The notes: generated by a model from the sequence alone, not told the origin. 64,000 nt of DNA from Chlamydiales bacterium (GCA_016185065.1 JACPOL010000008.1:372001-436000); one strand, 5' to 3'; shown: positions 8,929-17,839, counted from the first letter of the stretch. A program made the numbers and translations.

Positions 8929-9769
8929 AAAGCTTCTTCTATTATCTGCCTTCATCCTCTCTGCTGCTGCAGTTGAGAGACTCTGCCACCATGCAACAGA
9001 TGGATTTCAACTAGGGAACATCCGCTCTTCAATCCACGCAAGTTGTGAGCCCACCCAGATCAGTGGCGCGGATATGGCAAATGCGCGCTCGATCCTCTCC
9101 CAAAAGTTCCACTACTTTGGAAAAGGGGCGCAAAGCTATGTCTTTGCTTCGGAAGATGGAAGATACATCCTTAAGTTCTTTAAATTTCAACACCTACGCC
9201 TCCCTCCACTTGTAGAGGCTCTACCTATGCCGGGTTCGTTAAAAACCTGGATTGAAGAGAAGAGAGCGAAAAAAGCAGAGGAAGCGGAGGCTCTCTTAGC
9301 AAGCTACAAGCTGGCATTTAATACCTTTAAAGAAGAGAGCGGTCTTCTCTTTGCTCACTTAGACAACTCAAGCTCGCTTAACGCGCAAATTTCGATCTAC
9401 GACCCGCTTAACATCGAACATAAGATCGAGGCGGATGAGACGACCTTCATTCTGCAGAAGAGGGCAGATCTGGTCCTTCCTACGCTTAAGTCCCATCTAG
9501 AAAAAAAGGAGTTGCAAGCTGCCAAAGAGTGCCTCACCTCTCTGGTTGCTCTCGCACGCAGGTGCAGCGAAAAAGGCATCTACGACAGAGACCCCCACCT
9601 GACAAAGAACTTCGGCTTCATTGAAAACAGAGCGCTTCTTATCGACTGTGGAAGCCTCTCAACCGAGCGCGCTGATCAGAGAGAGTCGATGAAGTCGGGC
9701 TCTTTGGAGCAGTGGCTGGCCGATGAGAGCGAAGAGCTACTCCACTTCTTCTTGGAGCTTAAAAAATGA
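8915..9769 (+). CDS. Kinase-like array paralogue 2
   Basis: 284 residues, same plan as the protein at 8053. Hydrophobic N-terminus LLLLSAFILSAAAV, then FGKGAQSYVF, lysine 87, FKEESGLLFAHL, FILQKRADL, catalytic-like D226 (DRDPHL), N232 and DCG at 244, so all kinase-like positions are kept; Cys in the DxG is unusual. It starts with TTG at 8915, preceded by GAGG, and overlaps the previous gene by 14 bases, which points to translational coupling. Confidence 0.72.
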   Translation: MKAYKKLLLLSAFILSAAAVERLCHHATDGFQLGNIRSSIHASCEPTQISGADMANARSILSQKFHYFGKGAQSYVFASEDGRYILKFFKFQHLRLPPLVEALPMPGSLKTWIEEKRAKKAEEAEALLASYKLAFNTFKEESGLLFAHLDNSSSLNAQISIYDPLNIEHKIEADETTFILQKRADLVLPTLKSHLEKKELQAAKECLTSLVALARRCSEKGIYDRDPHLTKNFGFIENRALLIDCGSLSTERADQRESMKSGSLEQWLADESEELLHFFLELKK

Positions 9770-10638
9770 GAAGAGTCTACCTCTTTAGGTGCGCACTTTT
9801 CTGCCTGGCCTTCTGGGGAGTTAAAGAGTTTTGCGAGCGTGCGACAGATGGATTTACAATCGCTGAAGTCCTCTCTTCAAGACCTTACAACTCCGCATGG
9901 GAAGTGAAAGAAGTCAGCGCCTCAGAAAAAGAAGAGGTAGATAGAGCTTTAGATCAGACCTACACCTACTTCGGCAAGGGTGGGCAGGCGTTTGTCTTTT
10001 TTAGTGAAGATGGGCGTTATGTATTAAAGCTCATGAGACAGAAGAGGCTCGAGCTCCCACTCTTCAGCAAGTATCGCTCGAAAAAAACTCTCTCTCGCAT
10101 GCGTAAAGTGGATAGAGAATTTGGAAGCTACAAAGATGCGTTTAATGAGCTCAAAGAGGAGACAGGCCTCCTCTATGTACATCTCAACAAGACACATGAG
10201 TGGAAAAAGAAGATCGCACTTATCGATAGGCTGAACATCCGGCACATGCTAGACGCAGGCAACCTCGACTTTATCATTCAGAAGAGAGCTGAACTCGTAC
10301 ACGAGAGAATCGATCGCCTCATGAGTGAAGGTAAAAAAAGCGAAGCAGAGGGCGCAATTAGAGAGCTCTTTCATCTGATCGCAAAGCGCAAAGAGAAGGG
10401 CTTCCGCGACCGAGATCCCAACATTCGCACCAACTGCGGATTCATTGGAGAGCACGCGGTGAAGATCGATGTCGGCGCTCTCATAAAACGAGAGAAGCTG
10501 CAGAAGCCTGTTGGTAAGAAAGAGCGGATAGAAAACATCGCAGCTCCTTTTAGATCCTGGCTTGAAGTGAAACACCCCCTTCTCCTCCCCTGCCTGCAGA
10601 GAGAGCTGGAAAATGCCGAGCAGGGCGATCCTCTATGA
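9766..10638 (+). CDS. Kinase-like array paralogue 3
   Basis: 290 residues. ATGA overlap with the preceding gene. N-terminal hydrophobic helix (about 5-19), glycine loop YFGKGGQAFVF, lysine 88, LKEETGLLYVHLNKT, FIIQKRAEL, D217 (DRDPNI), N223, DVG at 235. The lysine-rich segment after the N-lobe strand (SKYRSKKTLSRMRK) differs from the proline-containing LPLP motif found in most of its siblings. A complete set of putative catalytic residues makes this one of the better candidates for activity. Confidence 0.72.
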   Translation: MRRVYLFRCALFCLAFWGVKEFCERATDGFTIAEVLSSRPYNSAWEVKEVSASEKEEVDRALDQTYTYFGKGGQAFVFFSEDGRYVLKLMRQKRLELPLFSKYRSKKTLSRMRKVDREFGSYKDAFNELKEETGLLYVHLNKTHEWKKKIALIDRLNIRHMLDAGNLDFIIQKRAELVHERIDRLMSEGKKSEAEGAIRELFHLIAKRKEKGFRDRDPNIRTNCGFIGEHAVKIDVGALIKREKLQKPVGKKERIENIAAPFRSWLEVKHPLLLPCLQRELENAEQGDPL

Positions 10639-11486
10639 AGAAAACGTTGATTGTCTACCTCCTATTCTTCGCTTCGCTACTCCCTCTCTACCGCTTCTGC
10701 ATGAGAGAGACGGCGGGCTTCTCTATCTCAAAGATCTCATTTGCGCTTCCTGAGAACGTAGATGGGCCTTCCGAATTTGATAGAGAGATTTTAAATCAGC
10801 CTTTTCACTTTTTAGGAAGTGGGGGGCAGTGCTTCGCCTTTGTCTCCAAAGATGAAAAGTATGTGATAAAGCTACTAAGTAGAGGGGTAGCCCCCACCTT
10901 TCTGCTCGACCTTCCCCTTCCGGCCTTTGTGAAAAGAGCCGTCGCAAAACGAGCAGATTATGTAGAGAGCAAGTGGCAGAGAGATCAGTGCAGCTACCAG
11001 CTAGCTCTTTCTGAACTCAAAGAAGAGAGCGGTCTCCTTGCTGTGCACCTCTCGCACACCTCTGATTTGAACAAGAGACTTTCCATCCGAGATAAGCTTG
11101 GCATCGCGCATGAGATAGATCTCGACTCGACAGCTTTTATCCTGCAAAAATGGGCCGAGCCACTCTTCACATATCTCGAGCACGAGATACGCGCTGGCCA
11201 TATTGAGGAAGCAAAGCTGGCCCTTAAGCAGACGGTCGACCTTCTCGTACGCCGCTGCCAAAAAGGTATTTTTGACGAGGACCCGCGCCTACATAAAAAC
11301 TTAGGGATCGCGATGAACTCTCCCCTCTTCATCGATGTGGGCAGATTCAAACGAGATGATAGACGAAAAAATCCCGAGGTATACGCGCAGGATCTAAAAT
11401 TGATTACAGACAGACTCAATAAGTGGCTGCTGAAAGAGGAGCCCCAACTCGCGAACTACTTGGAGGAGCTGCTTGCTCAAGATTAA
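10635..11486 (+). CDS. Kinase-like array paralogue 4
   Basis: 283 residues, ATGA overlap with paralogue 3. Hydrophobic N-terminus VYLLFFASLLPLYRFC, glycine loop FLGSGGQCFAF, lysine 79, the family LPLPAF motif, LKEESGLLAVHL, FILQKWAEP (Trp replaces Arg in the usual QKRAE), D216 in DEDPRL, N222, DVG at 234. Its stop lies within the start region of paralogue 5. Confidence 0.72.
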   Translation: MKKTLIVYLLFFASLLPLYRFCMRETAGFSISKISFALPENVDGPSEFDREILNQPFHFLGSGGQCFAFVSKDEKYVIKLLSRGVAPTFLLDLPLPAFVKRAVAKRADYVESKWQRDQCSYQLALSELKEESGLLAVHLSHTSDLNKRLSIRDKLGIAHEIDLDSTAFILQKWAEPLFTYLEHEIRAGHIEEAKLALKQTVDLLVRRCQKGIFDEDPRLHKNLGIAMNSPLFIDVGRFKRDDRRKNPEVYAQDLKLITDRLNKWLLKEEPQLANYLEELLAQD

Positions 11487-12357
11487 GACCATTGCCAAGG
11501 GAGCTGCCGCCCTTCTCCTTCTGTCTGGAACCATAAAATTCTGTCATAAGCAGACAGATGGATTCTATCTCACAAAAATCCAGAACAACACCTTTGAAAC
11601 AGACTCCTCGTTCTGCTCCTCTGAAGAAGAGGCGCGCGCGCTCAATTTCCTGTCGCAGCCCTACACCTATCTAGCGCGCGGAAAGCAGAGCTTCGTCTTC
11701 CTCTCACAAGATGGGAAGTGGGTGCTAAAGCTTCTTAACAACCACTACCAGAGCCGCATCGCTCTCTTAAACATGCTGGGCCCGTGCGCATGGCAGAAAA
11801 GGGAGCTTAGCTACTACTCGGGCAAGATGGAGCTCACACGCGAGAGCTATAAGATCTCTTATACAGACCTCAAGGAGGAGACCGGAGTTCTCTATCTTCA
11901 CTTAAATAGAAGCCGCCACTTAAAGCAGCGCGTGAAAATCGTCGATAGGCTTGGAATCTGCCATGAGGTCGACCTCGATTCGACAGCCTTTATCATACAA
12001 AAGAGAGGCGAGCTCGCCTATCCTCAATTTGAAGAGTGGCTGGGAAAAGGCGATATAGAGGCTGCAAAAAGAGGGATCTCCTCTCTCGTGGCGCTTGTGC
12101 AGACGCGCTTTAAAAAAGATCTCAATGATAGAGACCCTCTTATCCGCACAAACATCGGTTTCATTGACGGGAAAGCCTCCTTTCTAGACCTAGGCCCCTT
12201 TTCAAAAAGCAGCGAGCCCAAATCCCCAGAAGCTCTGGATGCAGAGATGCAGAAAATTACACAGAGCTTGAAAAACTGGCTCTCTGAGCGCGATCCCAGC
12301 CTCGCTCTCTTCTTAAGCGAGCAGTGCGCAAGCCTCTCCAAAAACCAGAAAGAGTGA
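11473..12357 (+). CDS. Kinase-like array paralogue 5
   Basis: 294 residues. Starts with TTG at 11473, inside the previous gene (14-base overlap) and preceded by GGAGGAG, repeating the arrangement of paralogue 2. The glycine loop is altered (YLARGKQSFVF, first Gly replaced by Ala). Lysine 86, LKEETGVLYLHLN, FIIQKRGEL, D221 (DRDPLI), N227 and DLG at 239 are kept. This is the last gene before the array is interrupted by a palindromic repeat and three genes on the other strand. Confidence 0.72.
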   Translation: MLKIKTIAKGAAALLLLSGTIKFCHKQTDGFYLTKIQNNTFETDSSFCSSEEEARALNFLSQPYTYLARGKQSFVFLSQDGKWVLKLLNNHYQSRIALLNMLGPCAWQKRELSYYSGKMELTRESYKISYTDLKEETGVLYLHLNRSRHLKQRVKIVDRLGICHEVDLDSTAFIIQKRGELAYPQFEEWLGKGDIEAAKRGISSLVALVQTRFKKDLNDRDPLIRTNIGFIDGKASFLDLGPFSKSSEPKSPEALDAEMQKITQSLKNWLSERDPSLALFLSEQCASLSKNQKE

Positions 12358-12361
12358 ACTT

Positions 12362-12485
12362 CTTTTTTGGAGTGCGGCGACTCGGCGCCGCTTTTCTGGA
12401 GATCGACCTGGCGATCTCTACTAAAAGAAACATCGCCAGGTCGATGTTGAAAAAAGCGGCGCCGAGTCGCCGCACTCCAAAAAAG
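12362..12485. repeat. Palindromic repeat, family C copy 1
   Basis: Nearly continuous palindrome: outer arms CTTTTTTGGAGTGCGGCGAC... and its complement, plus an inner pair GATCGACCTGGCGAT / ATCGCCAGGTCGAT. It shares the TGGAGTGCGG core with the element at 41495-41634. It separates paralogue 5 from the inserted minus-strand genes and could serve as a two-way terminator. Confidence 0.7.
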
Positions 12486-12500
12486 AGCTCTTGTTGCTTA

Positions 12501-13001
12501 TCAGCAGTTTATGACATGCAGCTGGCTGAAACGTAGGCGGTTTCCAGATTTATCGACCTGGTCGAGTAGGCACTTTTGAACAAGGGCAGAGACCATACGC
12601 ACAGGTGCGTCGATCACTACTGTTACAGCAGAAATGAGATGAAGAAGGAAATATACAGTCCAAGATTTTTCAAACTCTTCGCAGGCAAGAAGCGGCAGCG
12701 TAAATGGAAGAGCTGCAAGGCTAAGGGCAATACGTGCAATCGCCTCTGCAACAGCTGCGATGAGAAGCCCAGAATAGCAGAGCGCACCGACAACTCTGCG
12801 AGCCAAGCTCTCCAGACACTCCATCGGAGCATCCTCCATCACAGGCTGCCCATAACCATCATTAACTGCTTTTCTGTCCTTATCCAGCTTCAGCTGTTTA
12901 GGATTCATGATCTCTTCGGTTACCCAGTCCACTGCATGGTACACAAAGGGAAAGAGCTCGCCTGCAGTCCGCATTTCGGTTCCAGATATTTTAAATGCCA
13001 T
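12501..13001 (-). CDS. Inc-like membrane protein paralogue 1
   Basis: 166 residues, first of three tandem paralogues (12501, 13038, 13575) that interrupt the kinase-like array on the opposite strand. A long hydrophobic region of two closely spaced helices (about 67-104, RRVVGALCYSGLLIAAVAEA onward) is followed by a third hydrophobic stretch and the conserved block IDAPVRMVSALVQKCL. No signal peptide. The bilobed hydrophobic layout recalls chlamydial inclusion-membrane (Inc) proteins, but that is an inference from layout only. This copy is the most divergent of the three. Confidence 0.6.
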   Translation of the reverse strand: MAFKISGTEMRTAGELFPFVYHAVDWVTEEIMNPKQLKLDKDRKAVNDGYGQPVMEDAPMECLESLARRVVGALCYSGLLIAAVAEAIARIALSLAALPFTLPLLACEEFEKSWTVYFLLHLISAVTVVIDAPVRMVSALVQKCLLDQVDKSGNRLRFSQLHVINC

Positions 13002-13037
13002 GAATTCTTCTCTTGTCTAATTTTGTTGTTTTAGTTT

Positions 13038-13538
13038 TCAGCAGATGTGTAGCTCGTGCCACTGTTTGCGAGATCCGTACTTAAGTCTCTGGTCGGTTAG
13101 ACACTTCTGCACGAGGGCCGAGATTGTGCGCACAGGCGCATCGATCAGGCACATTACACCAATAACAACTTGACCGACACAAAACATAGCCCAAGACTCT
13201 TCACACTCTTGCCACGCGAGAAGTGGCAGTGTAAATGGAAGAGCTACAATCGCAAGAACAATACGTACAATCACTTCTACGATAACTGCTACAAAAAGCC
13301 CTGCATAACAGAGCGCTCCAAACACTCTGCGCGTCATACTCTCCATGAACTCCATCTCAACAGGAACCGTCACCATTTGTCTGGTTGTATGTCCATAATC
13401 ATCTACCCAAGGCCTTGTCGTTGTGGGATTCAAGATCTCCTCGGTCATAAGATCCATCGCGCGATAGGCAAGGGGCGTGAATAACGTGTCCGGGTGGGAC
13501 CAGCCTCTTATTGAATAGGGATGTAGTTCGAAAGCCAT
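13038..13538 (-). CDS. Inc-like membrane protein paralogue 2
   Basis: 166 residues, closely related to the gene at 13575: shared blocks LPFTLPLLAWQECEESWAMF and IDAPVRTISALVQKCLTDQ are identical. The N-terminal 60 residues vary between copies and include a histidine-, proline- and aspartate-containing polar segment. All three copies end in Cys. Separated from its neighbours by 36-base spacers on both sides, consistent with unit duplication. Confidence 0.6.
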   Translation of the reverse strand: MAFELHPYSIRGWSHPDTLFTPLAYRAMDLMTEEILNPTTTRPWVDDYGHTTRQMVTVPVEMEFMESMTRRVFGALCYAGLFVAVIVEVIVRIVLAIVALPFTLPLLAWQECEESWAMFCVGQVVIGVMCLIDAPVRTISALVQKCLTDQRLKYGSRKQWHELHIC

Positions 13539-13574
13539 GGTTTTTTCTCCTGCCTGATTTTTTTGCTTTAGTTT

Positions 13575-14093
13575 TCAGCAGATGTTTAGCTCGTGCCACT
13601 CTTTGCGATTTCCCATCCAATTAGTCTGGTCGGTTAGACACTTCTGCACGAGGGCCGAGATTGTGCGCACAGGCGCATCGATCAGGCACAATACACCAAC
13701 AACAACTTGAGCTACACAAAACATAGCCCAAGACTCTTCACACTCTTGCCAAGCGAGAAGTGGCAGTGTAAATGGAAGAACTGCAAAGGCAAGGGCAATT
13801 CGCACGATCTCCTCTGCAACGACTGCAACGAGAAGCCCTGCGTAGCAGAGCGCTCCGACAACTCTGCGCGCCATGCTCTCTAGGCATTCCATCTGAGCAT
13901 CTACCATTATTGTTTGCTTGGTACGGGCAGTTACTCCTATTAGATTTCCATTTGAATCCACTAGACGCTTCGGCTCTTGAGGATTCAAAATCTCCTGGGT
14001 TACCAGGTCCATCGCGCGATAAGTAAGGGGAAGGAGCAACGTGTCTGCGTGAGACCAGCTTCGTAACCCACCTGGATTTATTTCAAATACCAT
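13575..14093 (-). CDS. Inc-like membrane protein paralogue 3
   Basis: 172 residues, first gene of the minus-strand trio in transcription order. Same hydrophobic layout as its siblings (VVGALCYAGLLVAVVAEE, then a helix around GVLCLIDAPVRT). DNA near its 3' end is nearly identical to that of the 13038 copy, indicating recent duplication or gene conversion. The upstream spacer (14094-14351) is AT-rich and likely holds the promoter. Confidence 0.6.
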   Translation of the reverse strand: MVFEINPGGLRSWSHADTLLLPLTYRAMDLVTQEILNPQEPKRLVDSNGNLIGVTARTKQTIMVDAQMECLESMARRVVGALCYAGLLVAVVAEEIVRIALAFAVLPFTLPLLAWQECEESWAMFCVAQVVVGVLCLIDAPVRTISALVQKCLTDQTNWMGNRKEWHELNIC

Positions 14094-14351
14094 AGATTCT
14101 TCTCCCGTTTAATTTTTTGAGGCTACAGCCTATACTTCTATGCACTCTTTTTACAAGACTTTTGCTTAGCCATTTTCAGCAAACAAACATCATAAATAGA
14201 TGTAAATTATAACAATTAATTACGAATAATTCCATTTTAAATATTATTTCAAACCATCTATTCCACCTACTGCGCTAGACCAGACAAAATTAAATATTAT
14301 TTTACCGTGTTTGTAGTTTTCCGTTAGGAAAAGTCGCTTATCGCGTAAACT
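14094..14351. other. AT-rich spacer between divergent genes
   Basis: 258 bases, strongly AT-rich between about 14160 and 14300, no ORF and no RNA gene recognised. It must hold the promoters for the divergent Inc-like trio and the second half of the kinase-like array, but no convincing -35/-10 pair stands out. Confidence 0.4.
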
Positions 14352-15233
14352 ATGGCCATGAAGTTTAGTAAAAGAATTATTTTAAACACGGGTTGCACCC
14401 TGCTCTGCCTTTTTGCTATAGAGCGCTTCTGCCGCTGGCAGACGGCGGGCTTTCGCCTAGATAAACTCCACTCCGACTTTGTCTTTCACCCCTCTCTTAC
14501 CGCCTCTAAGGAAGAAGCGAGCTTCGGAAGTTTACTACAGCAGCGCTTCACCTTCCTAGGAAGCGGCGTGCAGTGCTACGCGTTTCTGGGTGAGGATAAT
14601 GAAACCGTTCTGAAGGTATTCAAGCACTATCACAACATGCCGATTACCGGTCTTGTAAAGACGATTCCTCTCCCTTCTGCACTGGAAAAGTGGAGAGATT
14701 CGATCAGGGAGCGAAGAGAGAGAAGGCTCAATGCGATCTTCTCAAGCTGCGAGATCGCTGGGCACGAATTTAAAGAAGAGACGGGTGTTATCGGCATCCA
14801 CTTGGAACCGACAACTTCTCTGAAGCAGAAGATCACTCTAATCGACAAGCTGGGCATTACACACGAGATCGATGCAGATACAACGGCTTTTGTATTGCAA
14901 AAGAGGGTTGAAATGCTGCCTGAAAAGATCGGACCTAAGGAAGAGATGCAAAAGCGTCTAAAATCTCTTGTTGAACTGATTGCCATGCGCTGCAAAAAAG
15001 GCGTACTAAATCTCGATCTTCGCATTGAGCGAAACATCGGGTTTATTGGAGATCGGGCCATAGAGGTTGATATTGGATCCTATAAAAAGCAGGAGCCAAA
15101 ACGAAGCTCTCACCCCTACAGAAAAGAGGTGAAAAGAGAGCTCTCAAGACTTAGAGAGTGGACCGAGGAGCACTACCCAGAACTTTTAGCTGATGTGGAC
15201 CATGAGATCGAAGCTGCTATTCAGAATTTTTAA
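14352..15233 (+). CDS. Kinase-like array paralogue 6 (divergent loop)
   Basis: 293 residues; ATG at 14352, or at 14358 (MKFSKR). Hydrophobic N-terminus with IERFCRWQTAGF. Glycine loop FLGSGVQCYAF, lysine 88, FKEETGVIGIHL, FVLQKRVEM. The catalytic-loop element is altered: NLDLRI instead of DRDPxL. The presumed catalytic Asp (222), Asn 228 and DIG at 240 are kept. It restarts the array after the inserted segment, so it needs its own promoter. Confidence 0.7.
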   Translation: MAMKFSKRIILNTGCTLLCLFAIERFCRWQTAGFRLDKLHSDFVFHPSLTASKEEASFGSLLQQRFTFLGSGVQCYAFLGEDNETVLKVFKHYHNMPITGLVKTIPLPSALEKWRDSIRERRERRLNAIFSSCEIAGHEFKEETGVIGIHLEPTTSLKQKITLIDKLGITHEIDADTTAFVLQKRVEMLPEKIGPKEEMQKRLKSLVELIAMRCKKGVLNLDLRIERNIGFIGDRAIEVDIGSYKKQEPKRSSHPYRKEVKRELSRLREWTEEHYPELLADVDHEIEAAIQNF

Positions 15234-16077
15234 GCTCCTTCTCGCCGTAGGCGCAGTGATTGGAATCGAAAGATTCTGCCACAAGCAGACGCGTGGGTTC
15301 TCGCTACCCAACATCTACTCGGATTCAATTGAGTATGCCGCCTCTTCCTCTGATGAGAGGGAGATCGCTCCCCTTCTCTCACAGCCCTTTACCTTCTTGG
15401 ATAGCGGGCTCGAGTGCTACGCCTTCTTAAGTGAAGATCGAAAGCTTGTGCTCAAGCTCTTTAAGCATCAGCACATCCGCCAGGCAGACCTCATTGCAAA
15501 GCTGATTCCCCTCCCCTACTTCATTAAGCTGACTCAAATGAAACAGGAGAGGCTTCTTAGCACCTTTTCCAGCTGCAAGCTAGCCTACGAGGAGATGAGA
15601 GAAGAGACGGGCCTTCTCTTTCTACACCTAAACAGGACGGAGGGCTCCCTCCCCGTTGTAACACTCATCGACAAGCTGGGGATCAGGCACGAGGTCGCAC
15701 TTAACGAGGTGCATTTTATCCTGCAGAAAAAGGCGGACCTACTTATCCCCGCTCTAAGTAACGATCTAAAAAAAGAAGGGAGCAGCAGCGCTAAAAGACG
15801 GATCGCCGCTCTCTTTGAACTAATCAGAGTGCGCTGCCAGAAGGGGATCGCCGATCGAGACCCAACTCTATGTAAAAATTACGGATTTCTGGATGATCGT
15901 GCTATAGTGATCGATGTGGGCTCTTTCTCTAAAAACGCTTTTTTGCAGAACCCTCAGATCTATAAACGCGAGCTCTTCTATGAAACCCTTCCTCTCCGCT
16001 GCCTCCTCTCAAGAGAGTTTCCAGAACTTCTCCCCTACTTTAATGAAGAGTTCGAAAAAGCAATTTCAGGGTTTTAA
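15202..16077 (+). CDS. Kinase-like array paralogue 7
   Basis: 291 residues from the ATG at 15202 (MRSKLL), which gives the family-typical basic start; an ATG at 15193 is also in frame. Overlaps the previous gene by about 32 bases. Glycine loop altered (FLDSGLECYAF, first Gly to Asp). Lysine 85, MREETGLLFLHLNRT, FILQKKADL, D220 (DRDPTL), N226, DVG at 238 retained. Confidence 0.7.
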   Translation: MRSKLLFRIFKLLLAVGAVIGIERFCHKQTRGFSLPNIYSDSIEYAASSSDEREIAPLLSQPFTFLDSGLECYAFLSEDRKLVLKLFKHQHIRQADLIAKLIPLPYFIKLTQMKQERLLSTFSSCKLAYEEMREETGLLFLHLNRTEGSLPVVTLIDKLGIRHEVALNEVHFILQKKADLLIPALSNDLKKEGSSSAKRRIAALFELIRVRCQKGIADRDPTLCKNYGFLDDRAIVIDVGSFSKNAFLQNPQIYKRELFYETLPLRCLLSREFPELLPYFNEEFEKAISGF

Positions 16078-16943
16078 TGCGCTATAAGGTCTGGATTAAG
16101 ATTCTCTGCTTCTGCTTAGTCTTTAGAGGTGTTGAACGCTTCTGCCATCAGAAGACCGAGGGGTTCAAAGTTTCTAACGTCATCTCGGATCTGTCATATG
16201 ATCCCAGAAGAGAGGTCTCTCCTCTTGCAGAGAGCGAGATGAGAGAGGTTTCGGAGATTCTCTCACAGCCTTTCACATTTTTAGGAAGCGGCGGGCAGGC
16301 ATATGCTTTCTTAAGCGCAGATGGGAAGAGCGTGCTAAAACTCTTTAAATACCACCACCTCTCTACCTTTCCCTACTTGAAGAGAGGTCCCTTCTCCTCA
16401 TTTGCTAAACAGAGAGAGGAAAAAAGGGAGCGATTTTTTGAGAGTTGCAGGATCTCCTTCGAAGAGATGAGAGAGGAGACGGGGCTTCTCTATTTGCAAT
16501 TGAACAAGTCTACTCACTGGAATAGAAAAATCACCCTCATCGACAAGCTTGGAATTGCCCACACTCTAGAGCTAGATCAGCTCGAGTTTGCGCTGCAGAA
16601 GCGGGCATCGCTTGCTTTGAGCTCTTTAAAATCCCTAGTTAAAAAGGGAAAGAGAGAGGAGGCGAAGCAGACGATCTCCTCAATGATAAGCCTTCTTGCT
16701 GCTCGCTGCCAAAAAGGAGTTGGAGATAGTGATAGCGGCCTGAGACGCAATATGGGCCTCCTAGATACACACGCAATTTCTATCGACATCGGCTCATTCT
16801 CAAAAAATCCAGATCTTCTTCTTCGTGCAAATATGGAGAAAGAGGTAAAAGAGAAGAGTTTGCGCCTGGCGCGCTGGCTAAAGAAGAGCGACCCCGAGCT
16901 ATCGAACTATTACGATGAAACTGTCCAAAAAATCACTCAGTAG
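16077..16943 (+). CDS. Kinase-like array paralogue 8
   Basis: 288 residues, TAATG overlap with paralogue 7. Glycine loop FLGSGGQAYAF (70-74), lysine 88, E133/E134 in MREETGLLYLQL, FALQKRASL, D219 in DSDSGL (Pro of the usual DP lost), N225, DIG at 237. The retained GxGGQ loop and lysine suggest nucleotide binding is possible even though the DP signature has drifted. Confidence 0.7.
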   Translation: MRYKVWIKILCFCLVFRGVERFCHQKTEGFKVSNVISDLSYDPRREVSPLAESEMREVSEILSQPFTFLGSGGQAYAFLSADGKSVLKLFKYHHLSTFPYLKRGPFSSFAKQREEKRERFFESCRISFEEMREETGLLYLQLNKSTHWNRKITLIDKLGIAHTLELDQLEFALQKRASLALSSLKSLVKKGKREEAKQTISSMISLLAARCQKGVGDSDSGLRRNMGLLDTHAISIDIGSFSKNPDLLLRANMEKEVKEKSLRLARWLKKSDPELSNYYDETVQKITQ

Positions 16944-17805
16944 AGGGCTACTGCTTCTTCTGTCCACCTGGGCAGCTGGCTATTTTTGTAATCTTCAGAC
17001 AGATGGCTTCCGCATTCATGAGATCCTCAGCAACATGCCAAACCGCGAGAGGTGGGAGACCCCACATCTCTCCGCAACCGAGCGGGCCAAACTTCTAAAT
17101 CAATCTTTCACCTATTTAGGACATGGAGAGCAGTTCTACGCCTTTTTGGGAAGGGATCAGAAGAGTGTACTCAAATTTTTTAGACACGACTACTTAAGTC
17201 CAAGACAGCTTCTGCGCTATCTTCCACTCCCTGCATCCTTTAAATCAGCGCTCCTATCATACAAGTCGCGCTATGACCTCTCCCCGCTTTTTGACAGCGC
17301 AAAACTCGCATTTGATGAGTTAAAGGAGGAGAGCGGGTTAATTACTCTTCATTTAAACAAGAGCAGATCTGTTTATAAAACAGTTACTATCTACGATAAA
17401 CTGGGAATCGCTCATTCTATTGATTTAGATTCGACAGAGTTTTTACTACAAAAAAAGGCAGAACCATTCTGCGTAGCCCTAGATAAAAAGATGCAGCAGC
17501 ACGCTATTGAGAGCGCTAAAAAGCAGATCCACTCTTTAATGGATTCTCTTAAAAAGCAGTATCAGAAGGGCATTCTTATTACAGACTCCTCATTTAAACG
17601 GAATTTCGGCGTAATAGGCGATCAGGCTCTAATTATGGATGTAGGCTCCTTTATTCGTCAGAAACAGCCAATGAATAGAGAGGAGCAGAGCATCCAAATC
17701 CGAAAGCTGACCTCCCGTCTGGAGAGATGGCTTAAGCACCACTATCCCGAGCTCTTAGAGACCTATGGTGAAGATTGCTTGCTAAAAACTAGCTCGAATC
17801 TTTAA
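16915..17805 (+). CDS. Kinase-like array paralogue 9
   Basis: 296 residues, overlapping the previous gene by 29 bases. N-terminal hydrophobic helix LLLLLSTWAAGYFC, loop YLGHGEQFYAF, lysine 87, LKEESGLITLHLNKS, FLLQKKAEP. The catalytic element is the most eroded of the family (ITDSSFKRN: Asp 224 and Asn 230 kept, preceding Asp and Pro lost), with DVG at 242. It ends 34 bases before the RHS gene, so both may be on one transcript. Confidence 0.7.
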   Translation: MKLSKKSLSRGLLLLLSTWAAGYFCNLQTDGFRIHEILSNMPNRERWETPHLSATERAKLLNQSFTYLGHGEQFYAFLGRDQKSVLKFFRHDYLSPRQLLRYLPLPASFKSALLSYKSRYDLSPLFDSAKLAFDELKEESGLITLHLNKSRSVYKTVTIYDKLGIAHSIDLDSTEFLLQKKAEPFCVALDKKMQQHAIESAKKQIHSLMDSLKKQYQKGILITDSSFKRNFGVIGDQALIMDVGSFIRQKQPMNREEQSIQIRKLTSRLERWLKHHYPELLETYGEDCLLKTSSNL

Positions 17806-17839
17806 TTTTCTCTCTCCTCATCCTCAATTTGGTACCGCT

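Noticed and set aside
12324..12536. Plus- and minus-strand frames across the palindrome at 12362
   Set aside because: Symmetric frames created by the inverted repeat; no start signals.
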